Positions 7,660-14,765 of a stretch of 16,093 nucleotides of DNA are shown here, in pieces. Under the pieces are notes generated by a model. That model saw only the letters and a list, made by a program, of their open reading frames with translations. It was not told where the DNA came from and did no database searches. The position numbers were made by a program, and so were the translations under genes. The stretch comes from Desulfobacterales bacterium (GTDB taxonomy: Bacteria > Desulfobacterota > Desulfobacteria > Desulfobacterales > UBA5852): assembly GCA_030066455.1 (NCBI GenBank), contig JASJBQ010000102.1, positions 1 to 16,093 of the forward strand. Direction: 5' to 3'. The stretch's first letter is position 1, and the number at the start of each line of letters is the position of its first letter.

Positions 7660-8823
7660 TCAGAAAAGCTTCAATTGATTTGGGTCGCGGCGTGTGGGGG
7701 CTGAAGCGGGCGCCGGTTTCGCATCGCGCGTCTGCCGCTCGTCGCGACCGGCGGGTGGGAGCGCGCCCCGAAAAGCATCGTCGTAGGCCACGACGAGATC
7801 CTCCGGTGGACACGCCGCGAAGCGGCAGGGGCGGTCGATAAAAAGTTCCTGCTCCTGGCGCGTCATGACCCCGAAGCCGTGGTGGCGGTTGTGGTATTTC
7901 AGCGGCCCCTTGCGGGCTTCCCGGTCGCGCACGAAAGACGCATGCCGTTCCAGCCGCGCCCGCAGCTGGGCCTGCATGGCCGCGAGGACGGCGGCGTCGA
8001 AACGCCCTTCCAGACGGCCGAGACCCGGATCGATCTCGTAGCCGATGCTGCTGCGGCCGGCAGCTGCGGCCGCCAGGGTGGTGGTGCCGGTGCCCAGGAA
8101 GGGGTCGAGCACCGTATCCCCCTTGATGGCGTACATCAGGATCAGCCGCAAGGCCAACTCGAAGGGAAAGGCGGCCGAGCGGTCGCGCGCCGCTGTCTCG
8201 CCGAGGGCCTGACCCGCCCCCCGGATATCCGTCCAGATATCGGAGTAGAAAAGATTGCGCTCCTCCCAGAAAATGGCGCTTTCCCATCGCCGCTGCCGTT
8301 CTTCGGGGGTGAAACGGCGCTTGCCCCCCTTGCGCACGATCAGGATGTACTCATGCTCCAGGGTGACGTAGGCACCGGCCGGCAGCATGCCGGAGCCCAT
8401 AAATTTGGTGGGCGCGTTGGTGGGCTTGCGCCAGAGGATGGCGGGCAGGCAGGTAAACCCGACTTGCTGCAGGCGCTCCAAAATGCGCGCATGGTTGGCG
8501 TACAGCCCGAAATCACCGTTGAAGCTGCGCACCGCATCACCGATGTTGATGCAGGCGAACCCGCCCGGAAGGAGGACCCGGTGAATTTCTTCCCAAACCG
8601 GATCGAGGAGGGCGTGCATGCGCTCGAACGCTTCCTGCGCCCGCCCGTTGGCCAGCGCCCGCGCGATTCCCGCATCCTGCCTGCTGAAGGCCTCGTCCCA
8701 CATGGCGATCATCGGATAGGGCGGCGAGGTCACCACCAGATGGACACTGGCGTCGGCCACTGCTGCCATGCGGCGGGCGTCGGCCCGAAATACCCGGTGG
8801 CGGGTCTGCAAGTCGGTCGGCAT
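7660..8823 (-). CDS. Solitary beta-type amino DNA methyltransferase (N4C/N6A) with C-terminal QLKLF
   Basis: A 387-residue protein of the DNA_methylase N4/N6 family (PF01555 type). Catalytic motif IV TSPPYP is at residues 32-37 and SAM-binding motif I DPFLGTGTT begins at D240; motif IV before motif I is the beta arrangement. TSPPY is more usual in N4-cytosine than N6-adenine enzymes. Between them lie the LLPGGFACINIGD segment and a likely target-recognition stretch (FMGSGMLPAGAYVTLEHEYIL). No restriction endonuclease or specificity gene is adjacent, so it looks like an orphan methylase. The C-terminus is odd: a Pro/Ala-rich linker (about 368-382) ends in PNQLKLF, matching the beta-clamp-binding consensus QL[SD]LF except at the third position. 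The ATG at 8821-8823 has only a weak GGGA about 9 bases upstream. The gene diverges from parA. Confidence 0.9.
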   Translation of the reverse strand: MPTDLQTRHRVFRADARRMAAVADASVHLVVTSPPYPMIAMWDEAFSRQDAGIARALANGRAQEAFERMHALLDPVWEEIHRVLLPGGFACINIGDAVRSFNGDFGLYANHARILERLQQVGFTCLPAILWRKPTNAPTKFMGSGMLPAGAYVTLEHEYILIVRKGGKRRFTPEERQRRWESAIFWEERNLFYSDIWTDIRGAGQALGETAARDRSAAFPFELALRLILMYAIKGDTVLDPFLGTGTTTLAAAAAGRSSIGYEIDPGLGRLEGRFDAAVLAAMQAQLRARLERHASFVRDREARKGPLKYHNRHHGFGVMTRQEQELFIDRPCRFAACPPEDLVVAYDDAFRGALPPAGRDERQTRDAKPAPASAPTRRDPNQLKLF

Positions 8824-9034
8824 TTGGAAGTCCCGTTTCAGGCTGAAATGGCGGGCGTCATCGCACGGCGCCGGCCCTGCGTCGATGATGCCGCAACGGT
8901 CTTATACCAGAAATGCGCCGCGGGGGCATCCCAAGATCACAGGGCATGCGCGACGGGGCCGATTATTCGGCGAAGCGCTGGTCGACGGCGGCGCCCGGCC
9001 GGCCCGCCCCATGCACAGGGGCCTGATTTGGGGG

Positions 9035-9061
9035 TTGCCATTTATTCACGAATAGCATAAT
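9035..9061 (+). promoter_or_regulatory. Candidate parA promoter
   Basis: TTGCCA (9035-9040) as -35 and CATAAT (9056-9061) as -10 lie in the only AT-rich patch of the region. The 15-base spacer is short; using TAATAG (9058-9063) as -10 gives 17 but a poorer hexamer. It is placed directly before the palindrome at 9072-9089, as expected for an autoregulated partition operon. Confidence 0.4.
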
Positions 9062-9071
9062 AGAAGAAAAA

Positions 9072-9089
9072 CAGAACAGTTATGTTCTG
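9072..9089. promoter_or_regulatory. Perfect 7-4-7 palindrome, candidate operator of the parA operon
   Basis: CAGAACA (9072-9078), GTTA, TGTTCTG (9083-9089) is a perfect inverted repeat of 7-bp arms, about 10 bases downstream of the candidate -10 box. The likely binder is the ribbon-helix-helix protein at 9992-10276, since RHH partners of ParA commonly repress their own operon. The half-site GAAC..GTTC also resembles Gram-positive-type LexA boxes, but the central spacing (6) is not the usual 4. Confidence 0.5.
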
Positions 9090-9237
9090 GCTTTCTTATC
9101 CGGGCAGCGGGCCATCATGCAACCGCAGGCCTCGGAGCCAGACAACCAGACAAGCACCGCGGCAAAATGACCGCCTTTCCTCTGAACGCATGAATGGGCC
9201 GGGAAAGCGGCGGTGCCAACGAAAGGACGACATCGCC

Positions 9238-10020
9238 ATGCGCAAGATCGCCGTGGCCATGGCCAAGGGGGGGGTCGGCAAGACAACCACGGCCGTCAAC
9301 CTGGCCCACGGTCTGGCCATGCAGGGGAATCGGGTTCTGTTGGTAGATTGCGACACCCAGGGACAGACCGCCAAGTTCCTGGGGATCACACCACCCTACG
9401 GGCTCTATGAGTTCATCACCGGCAAGGATGCCCGCGGGCAGCCCGTGAAGCGGCAGGAGACCATCGCCGCGGCCCGCGACAACCTCTGGCTGCTCAACGG
9501 CGGTCTGGGTCTGGTGGAATTGAAACACTGGCTGGGTGAGCAACCCCGGGAGGTGCGCCAGAGCGTGCTGGCCCGGGCGCTGGTGCCCCGCGACGGCGCC
9601 CTGGACTACCTCATCTTCGACTGCGCCCCGGGCTGGGACGTGCTGAGCGTCAATATCCTCATGGCCGCCAGCGAAGTGCTCTGCCCGGTGGCCCTGCAGG
9701 GGCCGGCGCTGGAAGGGCTCAAAACCTTCTTCGGCTACCTGATGTCGGCCCAGCGGCTCAACGCGGCGCTCGAATTGAAATACATCCTGCCGACCATGTA
9801 CGACCGGCGCACCCGCCAGAGCGCGATCATCCACCGCAAGCTGGAGAAGCTCTTCCACAAGCAGATCTGCGACCCCATCCGCTACAACGTGCGCCTGTCG
9901 GAAGCGCCCTCCTGCGGTCAGAGCATTTTCGAATACCGTCAGCAGGCGGCCGGTGCCGCGGATTACGCCCGGCTCGTCGGAAGGATAGCCAATGGCACGC
10001 GACCCCAAAAAGCCGCCTGA
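9238..10020 (+). CDS. parA: ParA-family partition/positioning ATPase
   Basis: A 260-residue P-loop ATPase starting MRKIAVAMAKGGVGKTTT. The deviant Walker A KGGVGKTT is at residues 10-17 with signature lysine K10 and K15; the Walker A' segment is LLVDCDTQGQT (instead of the more usual DPQGN), and Walker B is YLIFDCAPGWD. The C-terminal part includes LPTMYDRRTRQSAIIHRKLEKLF and IRYNVRLSEAPSCGQSIFEY, standard for small ParA proteins. ParA dimers bind DNA non-specifically and position plasmids, chromosomes or protein cargo. I chose ATG 9238 (AAGGA at 9223-9227) because the P-loop then sits at the N-terminus; the frame is open back to 9082 but that part has no family resemblance. It overlaps the RHH partner gene by 29 bp. 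Residues 10-13 are encoded across a G8 tract. The cargo is unknown. Confidence 0.92.
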   Translation: MRKIAVAMAKGGVGKTTTAVNLAHGLAMQGNRVLLVDCDTQGQTAKFLGITPPYGLYEFITGKDARGQPVKRQETIAAARDNLWLLNGGLGLVELKHWLGEQPREVRQSVLARALVPRDGALDYLIFDCAPGWDVLSVNILMAASEVLCPVALQGPALEGLKTFFGYLMSAQRLNAALELKYILPTMYDRRTRQSAIIHRKLEKLFHKQICDPIRYNVRLSEAPSCGQSIFEYRQQAAGAADYARLVGRIANGTRPQKAA

Positions 10021-10276
10021 TTTTTTCGACCCCTCTCCGCTGGACCCGATGCAGTCGGCCACGGGCGGCAGCGCCCCGGAAGCGGCGGTCCCCAAGAAAA
10101 AGGCCGGATTCTACCTGTCGCTCGACGTCCTCAAGCGCTTCGAGCGCAAGTTCTACGAACTCAAGCTGGCCGGTGTGCCCGTGGGCAACAAATCGGCCCT
10201 GCTCGAGGCGGCCCTGAACTTCGCCCTGGACGACCTGGATCGCAATCCTGAAAGCCGGGTGCTGAAACGGGGCTGA
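9992..10276 (+). CDS. Small ribbon-helix-helix protein, probable ParA partner
   Basis: A 94-residue protein. Residues 1-38 are proline- and lysine-rich and probably disordered (MARDPKKPPDFFDPSPLD...). Residues 39-82 look like a ribbon-helix-helix fold: strand GFYLSLD, helix 1 VLKRFERKFYELKL, a turn at GVPVGN and helix 2 KSALLEAALNFALDDL. Size, order and a basic disordered N-terminus resemble ParG/Omega-type centromere-binding partners, which bind palindromic sites, repress the operon and stimulate the ATPase through the N-terminal tail. The start ATG lies 29 bp inside parA with GGAAGG just upstream, so the two are translationally linked. It could instead be a cargo adaptor like those of ParA-like positioning systems. 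No sequence-level match to a named family was recognised. Confidence 0.75.
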   Translation: MARDPKKPPDFFDPSPLDPMQSATGGSAPEAAVPKKKAGFYLSLDVLKRFERKFYELKLAGVPVGNKSALLEAALNFALDDLDRNPESRVLKRG

Positions 10277-10277
10277 A

Positions 10278-10457
10278 TCCGCCCGCAAGCGGAAAAGGTG
10301 GTTTGGAACCGTTCGGGGTCGGGAGGCGGAATTCGTTTTGATCTAAACCCTTCACCTCGGGTGGAGGACCCGAAGAGTTTCTACCGATCCGGGGTATTGT
10401 TTTTTGAGGGAAAAAACCTGAAACCCGAATAAACTGATACGCCCCCCGCCGGGGGGC
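10278..10457. terminator. Cluster of hairpins between convergent parA operon and HD-GYP gene
   Basis: Four perfect stems lie between the two converging genes: TCCGC/GCGGA (10278-10282/10289-10293, two bases after the RHH stop), TCGGGT/ACCCGA (10357-10362/10368-10373), GTTTTTT/AAAAAAC (10399-10405/10411-10417) and GCCCCCC/GGGGGGC (10441-10447/10451-10457). The last is very stable and symmetric, so it could stop transcription from either side. None has an ideal U-tract, so the exact termination point is uncertain. No small gene was found in this gap. Confidence 0.45.
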
Positions 10458-10489
10458 TACCTGAGGCCTCACGCTCTGCGGGAGGAGCC

Positions 10490-12013
10490 TCACACTTCGG
10501 CGATGCGGGGCACGCGGTTGTCGCGATAGAGTTGCATCAGGGCGTCGACCACGCGCGGGTCGAAGTGGGTGCCGGCGCGCTTTTCGATCATCGCGATGAC
10601 GACGCCCTCGTCGATCTTGCCGCGGTAGGAGCGCCCCGAGGCCATGGCGTCGAAAACGTCCGCCACCGCCATGATGCGGGCCAGCAGAGGGATCTTCTCC
10701 CCCTTGAGCCCGGTAGGATAGCCGGTGCCGTCGTAGTGCTCGTGGTGGTAGCGGATGATGTCCTTCTCGCGGTCCCAGAGCCCCAGTTGCCCGATGATGT
10801 TGGCCCCGATCTGGGGGTGTTCCTTGATCTTCTCGTACTCCGCCTCGGTTAGCCCGCCGGACTTGAGCAGAATGTCGTCGCGGATACCGATCTTGCCGAT
10901 ATCGTGCAGGTGTCCGGAAAAATGCAGGACGTCCAGTTCTTCCGGCGTGCAGTCGAGCGCTTCCCCGATGAGCATCGACAGGCGGGCGACCCGCTCCGAG
11001 TGCTGCCGGGTGTAGCGATCCCGGGCCTCCAGTGCGTTGACGAAGGCGTACAGCGTCGCGAAAAGGTTCTGATAGATGTTCTCGTAGAGCGCCAGGTTCT
11101 CGATCGCGCGGGCCGCGTTCAGCGTGATGTAGGACAGATAGTAAAGGTCGCGCTCGCTGAAGCGCAGGCGGCCGCCGCAGATCGCCGCCGTGAGGACGCC
11201 GAAAACGCGGTCGCGGATTTTCATGGGCACGAACACGGCCGAGCGGATGGACGCCGGAAGCCGGCCGTCGTCGTTGTTTTCGGCCACCAGAAGCGGCAGG
11301 GCGTCGCGGGTGACCTCGGCCACCAGGGCGTCCCCGTAGGACGGCAGGTCGATTGCGGGCCGGTTCCCGTTGCCGGCCCGGGAAACCTCGAAGGGCTGCG
11401 TTACGAATTCGTTGAGCACCACGAAACGGGCCGTGTCGGCGTGCGCCACCTCGAGGGCCATGTCAACGACGCGTTTGAACACGTCGGTGGTGGATCCGAT
11501 CGCCGTAAAATCGCTCATGATCCGGTTGAGCAGGTTGAGCTCTTCCACCTTGTAGACGAGCTCGCGGTTGAGCTTTTCGAGACGCGCTTTCTGCTCGACC
11601 TCTTTCTGCAGGAGGATGTTCTCGATGAACAGCCGCCGCTGCCGCAGCACCCGGCGCACGGCCAGTTCCATCTGCTCGAGGTTCACGGGTTTGATCAGGA
11701 AGTCGACCACGCCGTTTTTGAGGGTCGCGATTGAATTTTCAAGCGAGGGGTAGCCGGTCATGACGATGACCGGGATGGTGTTGTCCGTCTGGTGGATGTA
11801 CTCGGCCAGCGCCAGACCGTCCATTTCGGGCATATTGATGTCGGTGAAACAGCAGTCCACATGCTCCGACGTGAGAACTTTCACCGCTTCGCGGCCATTG
11901 CGGGCCGTGAGCACGGCATAGCCCTTGAACTCGAAGTACTCGCTGGCAATATCCAGGATGTTCTCTTCGTCGTCGACAAACAGCAGGGTTTCTTTTTTAT
12001 CGTCGGCATTCAT
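10490..12013 (-). CDS. Response regulator with REC, GAF and HD-GYP domains (c-di-GMP phosphodiesterase)
   Basis: A 507-residue protein. The REC domain (about 8-125) has acidic D14/D15, phosphoacceptor D58 (FTDINMP), T86 and K108 (LIKP). A coiled stretch (about 125-165, QKEVEQKARLEKLNRELVYKVEELNLL) links to a GAF domain (about 165-320) and then HD-GYP, with HDIGK at 370-374, HHEHYDGTGYP ending at P433 and the intact GYP triplet at 431-433. All the HD-GYP landmarks I can check are intact, so it should hydrolyse cyclic di-GMP when phosphorylated. No histidine kinase is adjacent, so its partner is encoded elsewhere. I chose ATG 12011-12013, which begins directly before the REC fold; a GTG 17 codons upstream (12062-12064) is possible. 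Neither has a clear Shine-Dalgarno. A promoter lies about 110 bp upstream. Confidence 0.93.
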   Translation of the reverse strand: MNADDKKETLLFVDDEENILDIASEYFEFKGYAVLTARNGREAVKVLTSEHVDCCFTDINMPEMDGLALAEYIHQTDNTIPVIVMTGYPSLENSIATLKNGVVDFLIKPVNLEQMELAVRRVLRQRRLFIENILLQKEVEQKARLEKLNRELVYKVEELNLLNRIMSDFTAIGSTTDVFKRVVDMALEVAHADTARFVVLNEFVTQPFEVSRAGNGNRPAIDLPSYGDALVAEVTRDALPLLVAENNDDGRLPASIRSAVFVPMKIRDRVFGVLTAAICGGRLRFSERDLYYLSYITLNAARAIENLALYENIYQNLFATLYAFVNALEARDRYTRQHSERVARLSMLIGEALDCTPEELDVLHFSGHLHDIGKIGIRDDILLKSGGLTEAEYEKIKEHPQIGANIIGQLGLWDREKDIIRYHHEHYDGTGYPTGLKGEKIPLLARIMAVADVFDAMASGRSYRGKIDEGVVIAMIEKRAGTHFDPRVVDALMQLYRDNRVPRIAEV

Positions 12014-12122
12014 GGTAGTATCGCGCGGGTTGACGCCGTTGACCACCGCCCGGGTGAACGCCACCGGGCCGCACCCGGCCGAAGGTCTTCAATTCGCCGG
12101 AGGCATGCAAGCCGCAAACGCA

Positions 12123-12151
12123 ATTATCGCTACAAAGCGGCTTTTAGTCAA
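12123..12151 (-). promoter_or_regulatory. sigma70-like promoter of the HD-GYP regulator
   Basis: On the minus strand, TTGACT (12151-12146) and GATAAT (12128-12123) are separated by exactly 17 bases, each matching the consensus at five of six positions. The implied start near 12116 gives a leader of about 100 bases before ATG 12013, or about 50 before the alternative GTG. It faces away from the glycosyltransferase gene at 12212. Confidence 0.65.
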
Positions 12152-12211
12152 GACGATCCCCTGCCGGAACGAATACCGCCCCGGGAGGGCCTGGCCGCTT
12201 GCGGAGCCAAG

Positions 12212-13330
12212 ATGCGAATCCTCTTTCTGGAAGCCTTTTTCGGGGGATCCCACCGCGCCTTTGCCGAGGGGCTGCAGCGCCACTCGCGTCACACGATCGA
12301 ACTGCTCACCCTGCCGGACCGTTTCTGGAAATGGCGCATGCGGGGCGCCGCACTGCACATGGCCCCGCGCATCCCGCCCCTGGAGCGCTTCGATCTGCTC
12401 ATGGCCACCAACCTGGTGAGCATGTCCGACTTGCGGGCCCTGCTGGCCCCCCGGCATCTGCCCACGGTGGTCTATTTTCATGAAAACCAGTTGACCTACC
12501 CGGTGGCCTCCGGTGATCTGCGGGACGTACACTTCGGCTTTACCGACATCACCACCGCGCTGGCCGCGGACGAGATCTGGTTCAACTCGCACAGCCACCG
12601 GGATGCCTTTCTGGCGGCCCTGCCCGCCTTCGTCCAGCAGATGCCGGACGCCCGGCCCGGCTGGATCACGGCGGCCATCGAACGCCGGGCCTCCGTGCTC
12701 TACCCCGGGTGCGAATTCCCGCCGCTCCCATCCGCCCCTGTCGCCCCGGCGCCGGCGGCGGATGCCCCCCCGCTGATCATCTGGAACCACCGCTGGGAAT
12801 TCGACAAGAACCCGGAGGCGTTCTTCGAGGCCCTGTACACACTTGCCGACGAGGGACGCGCGTTCGAGGTGGCCGTGCTGGGGGAATGCTTCCAGGACCA
12901 GCCCAAATGCTTCCTGGCCGCCCGGGAGCGTCTGGGCGAACGGATCGTCCACTTCGGGTTTGCGCCCGCAACGAACGACTACCACCGCTGGCTGCAGCGC
13001 GGCCACGTCGTCGTCAGCACCGCCCTGCAGGAGAACTTCGGGTTTTCCGTGGTGGAGGCCGTGCGCCAGGGATGCCTGCCGCTGCTGCCGCGGCGTCTGT
13101 CCTACCCGGAAATCATCCCGGAGCACTTCCACACGCTGTGCCTCTATGCGGACCAAACCGACCTGACGGCCCGGCTGGCGCACATGCTCGACCACGGCCA
13201 TGCCTATCGGAGCGAAACCGCCGCGTTGCAGGCGGCCATGGGGCGGTATGCCTGGAACGCGCGCATCGCGGAATTCGACGCCCGCCTGGAGGCGGCCGCC
13301 GCGCCGCCGCCGCTCGGGAGCGTCCGCTGA
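12212..13330 (+). CDS. GT-B glycosyltransferase, bacterial homologue of tRNA-queuosine mannosyltransferase (GTDC1/QTMAN)
   Basis: A 372-residue protein. The N-terminal ~170 residues match the DUF3524/QTMAN_N domain: LEAFFGGSHRAFAEGL at the start, TLPDRFWKWRMRGAALHMA, then YFHENQLTYPV with H90-E91-N92-Q93. The C-terminal GT-B lobe has NHRWEFDKNPEAFFEAL (from N192) and ENFGFSVVE with the E-x7-E pair E274/E282, followed by GCLPLLPRRLSYPEI. From memory, human GTDC1 carries near-identical blocks (a HENQ-YPV block and an HRWE-DK-PE-FF block). That enzyme mannosylates queuosine in tRNA-Asp. The family assignment is firm; tRNA-Q as the bacterial substrate is inference. The start ATG has GGAG at 12203-12206; the open frame further upstream runs through the HD-GYP promoter and is not homologous. 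No queuosine biosynthesis gene is in the window. Confidence 0.82.
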   Translation: MRILFLEAFFGGSHRAFAEGLQRHSRHTIELLTLPDRFWKWRMRGAALHMAPRIPPLERFDLLMATNLVSMSDLRALLAPRHLPTVVYFHENQLTYPVASGDLRDVHFGFTDITTALAADEIWFNSHSHRDAFLAALPAFVQQMPDARPGWITAAIERRASVLYPGCEFPPLPSAPVAPAPAADAPPLIIWNHRWEFDKNPEAFFEALYTLADEGRAFEVAVLGECFQDQPKCFLAARERLGERIVHFGFAPATNDYHRWLQRGHVVVSTALQENFGFSVVEAVRQGCLPLLPRRLSYPEIIPEHFHTLCLYADQTDLTARLAHMLDHGHAYRSETAALQAAMGRYAWNARIAEFDARLEAAAAPPPLGSVR

Positions 13331-13414
13331 CCGGCGACCGGTTTTTCCGGCTAGCACCCGGCGCCCGGGCCTTCAAACGGGTCCCGTGAACAAAGAAACG
13401 GCCGCAAAAAGCGC

Positions 13415-13443
13415 TTGACCCCATCCCCCCCCGGGGATAATCT
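13415..13443 (+). promoter_or_regulatory. Promoter of GT4-methyltransferase operon with C8 tract in spacer
   Basis: TTGACC (13415-13420) and GATAAT (13436-13441) form a promoter-like pair about 50 bases before the GT4 start. The spacer is 15 bases, 2 short of optimum, and contains an uninterrupted C8 run (13425-13432) followed by G4. TAATCT (13438-13443) would give a 17-base spacer but is a weaker -10 box. Confidence 0.5.
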
Positions 13444-13493
13444 GCCGCTTCTGTTTTTGGGTAGCGACTATAGGATTGACCCGTGGGAACCCC

Positions 13494-14765
13494 ATGTTGA
13501 AACGCGACGAGACCGCCATTCCGCCGGTCGCCGATCGGCCCCTGCGCATCGGCATCCTGAGTTACCGCAGCAACCCGCATTGCGGCGGCCAGGGGGTCTA
13601 CCTGCGGCATTTGAGCCGTGCGCTGCGCGACCTGGGCCACCGGGTGGAGGTGGTGTCCGGGCCGCCGGACCCGCAGCTCGACCCGGACGTGCGCGTCCAC
13701 CGGCTGGAATCGCTCGATCTCTACGACCCGGCCGATCCCTTTCGCACGCCCCGACCGCATGAGCTCGGCGACCCCGCCAACCTCTACGAATGGGTCAACG
13801 TGTCCACCATGGGGTTTCCGGAACCCTTTCTCTTCGGGGCCCGGGCCTTTGCCTTGTTGAAATCCCAGGCAGGCCGCTTCGACGTGCTGCACGATAACCA
13901 GAGCCTCTCCTATGGAGTCTGGGCGCTGAGCCGACGCCTGCCAACCCTGGTCACCATCCACCACCCGATCACCCGCGACCGGGCCATTGCGGTGCAGGCC
14001 GAAAAGCGTTTCTGGAAAAAGCTCAAACAGCTGCGCTGGTATTCCTTTATCGGCATGCAGAAACAGGTGGCCCGCCGGCTGCCCTGCATCCTGACGGTTT
14101 CCGACCGCGCCCGCCGCGACATCGCCGCCGATTTCCAGATCCCGCACGAGCGCTTCCGCATCGTGCCCAACGGGATCGACACGTCCCGGTTCCGCCCGCT
14201 GCCCGGGACACGTCGCGAACCAGGCCGCATCATCACCACCAACAGCGCCGACACACCGCTCAAGGGGCTGGCCTACCTGCTGCGGGCAGTGGCCGCCGTG
14301 CGCCGGCGACAGGCCGTCAAACTGGTGGTGGTCGGCCAGCCCAAGAAAAACGGCCGCATCCTGCGCCTGATTCGCGACCTCGACCTGGGCGACACGGTGC
14401 ACTTTACCGGCCGGATCAGCAGCGACGCGTTCGTGCACCAGTACGCCCGGGCCTCGATGGCCGTGGTGTCATCCCTGTACGAGGGCTTCGGCCTGCCCGC
14501 CGGGGAAGCCATGGCCTGCGGGGTGCCGGTGGTCAGCACCACCGGTGGGGCCCTGCCCGAGGTGGTGGGGGATACCGGCCTGCTGGTACCGCCCGAGGAC
14601 CACGAGGCCCTGGCGGCGGCCATCAAGGACCTGCTGGACAATCCGGAGCGGGCGGCCGCGCTGGGCCGGGCGGGATATGCGCGGGTGCAGGCGAACTTTA
14701 CCTGGCGGCGGGCCGCGGAGAAAACCGTGGCCGCCTACCACGAGGTGATCCGTGATCACCGCTGA
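13494..14765 (+). CDS. GT4-family glycosyltransferase
   Basis: A 423-residue GT-B enzyme. The N-terminal acceptor lobe begins LRIGILSYRSNPHCGGQGVYLRHLSRAL, with the GGQGVY glycine loop typical of GT4. The donor lobe contains VPNGIDTSRF, a KLVVVGQP strand and the C-terminal motif EGFGLPAGEAMACGVPVVSTTGGALPEV (written here only as E330 and E338 of the E-x7-E pair in EGFGLPAGE). It should transfer a sugar from a nucleotide-sugar donor with retention of configuration; donor and acceptor are not readable. Start ATG 13494 has GGGA about 6 bases upstream; a TTG six codons earlier is possible. The end overlaps the methyltransferase by 14 bp, so both products are made together. Likely role: surface glycan or glycolipid assembly at the inner membrane. 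Confidence 0.88.
   Translation: MLKRDETAIPPVADRPLRIGILSYRSNPHCGGQGVYLRHLSRALRDLGHRVEVVSGPPDPQLDPDVRVHRLESLDLYDPADPFRTPRPHELGDPANLYEWVNVSTMGFPEPFLFGARAFALLKSQAGRFDVLHDNQSLSYGVWALSRRLPTLVTIHHPITRDRAIAVQAEKRFWKKLKQLRWYSFIGMQKQVARRLPCILTVSDRARRDIAADFQIPHERFRIVPNGIDTSRFRPLPGTRREPGRIITTNSADTPLKGLAYLLRAVAAVRRRQAVKLVVVGQPKKNGRILRLIRDLDLGDTVHFTGRISSDAFVHQYARASMAVVSSLYEGFGLPAGEAMACGVPVVSTTGGALPEVVGDTGLLVPPEDHEALAAAIKDLLDNPERAAALGRAGYARVQANFTWRRAAEKTVAAYHEVIRDHR

Larger units (their letters stand above)
8824..9237. other. Divergent intergenic region between DNA methyltransferase and parA
   Basis: This stretch of about 414 bases contains no convincing gene. Open frames here are GC-driven and lack family resemblance. 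The left 200 bases are GC-rich and would hold the methyltransferase promoter, which I cannot pinpoint. The centre (9035-9090) is a sharp AT-rich patch with a promoter-like sequence and a perfect palindrome, described separately. The right ~145 bases would be the untranslated leader of parA. Confidence 0.6.

Noticed and set aside
7660..8823. Restriction-modification or BREX/DISARM-type defence system around the methyltransferase
   Set aside because: Neighbours are a phosphate transporter and a partition pair; no nuclease, helicase or specificity gene is present.
9082..9237. N-terminal extension of ParA from an upstream ATG
   Set aside because: The first ATG lies inside the palindrome and the added 52 residues have no family resemblance; starting at 9238 places the P-loop at the N-terminus as usual.
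9267..9274. G8 tract inside the ParA Walker A coding sequence as a phase-variation switch
   Set aside because: It is the natural result of encoding K-G-G-V with GGG codons; nothing else suggests on/off switching of parA.
10277..10489. Cyclic di-GMP riboswitch near the HD-GYP gene
   Set aside because: No conserved GEMM core could be found, and the region lies downstream of the gene rather than in its leader.
11792..12211. Upstream extension of the QTMAN homologue into the HD-GYP gene
   Set aside because: The 140 extra codons are antisense to the REC domain and its promoter; ATG 12212 has a Shine-Dalgarno and matches the family start.
12089..13357. A 422-codon minus-strand frame over the QTMAN homologue, and similar antisense frames at 13113-14438 (minus) and 5067-6116 (plus)
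   Set aside because: These are GC-driven mirror frames of genes with firm domain assignments; no motif supports them.
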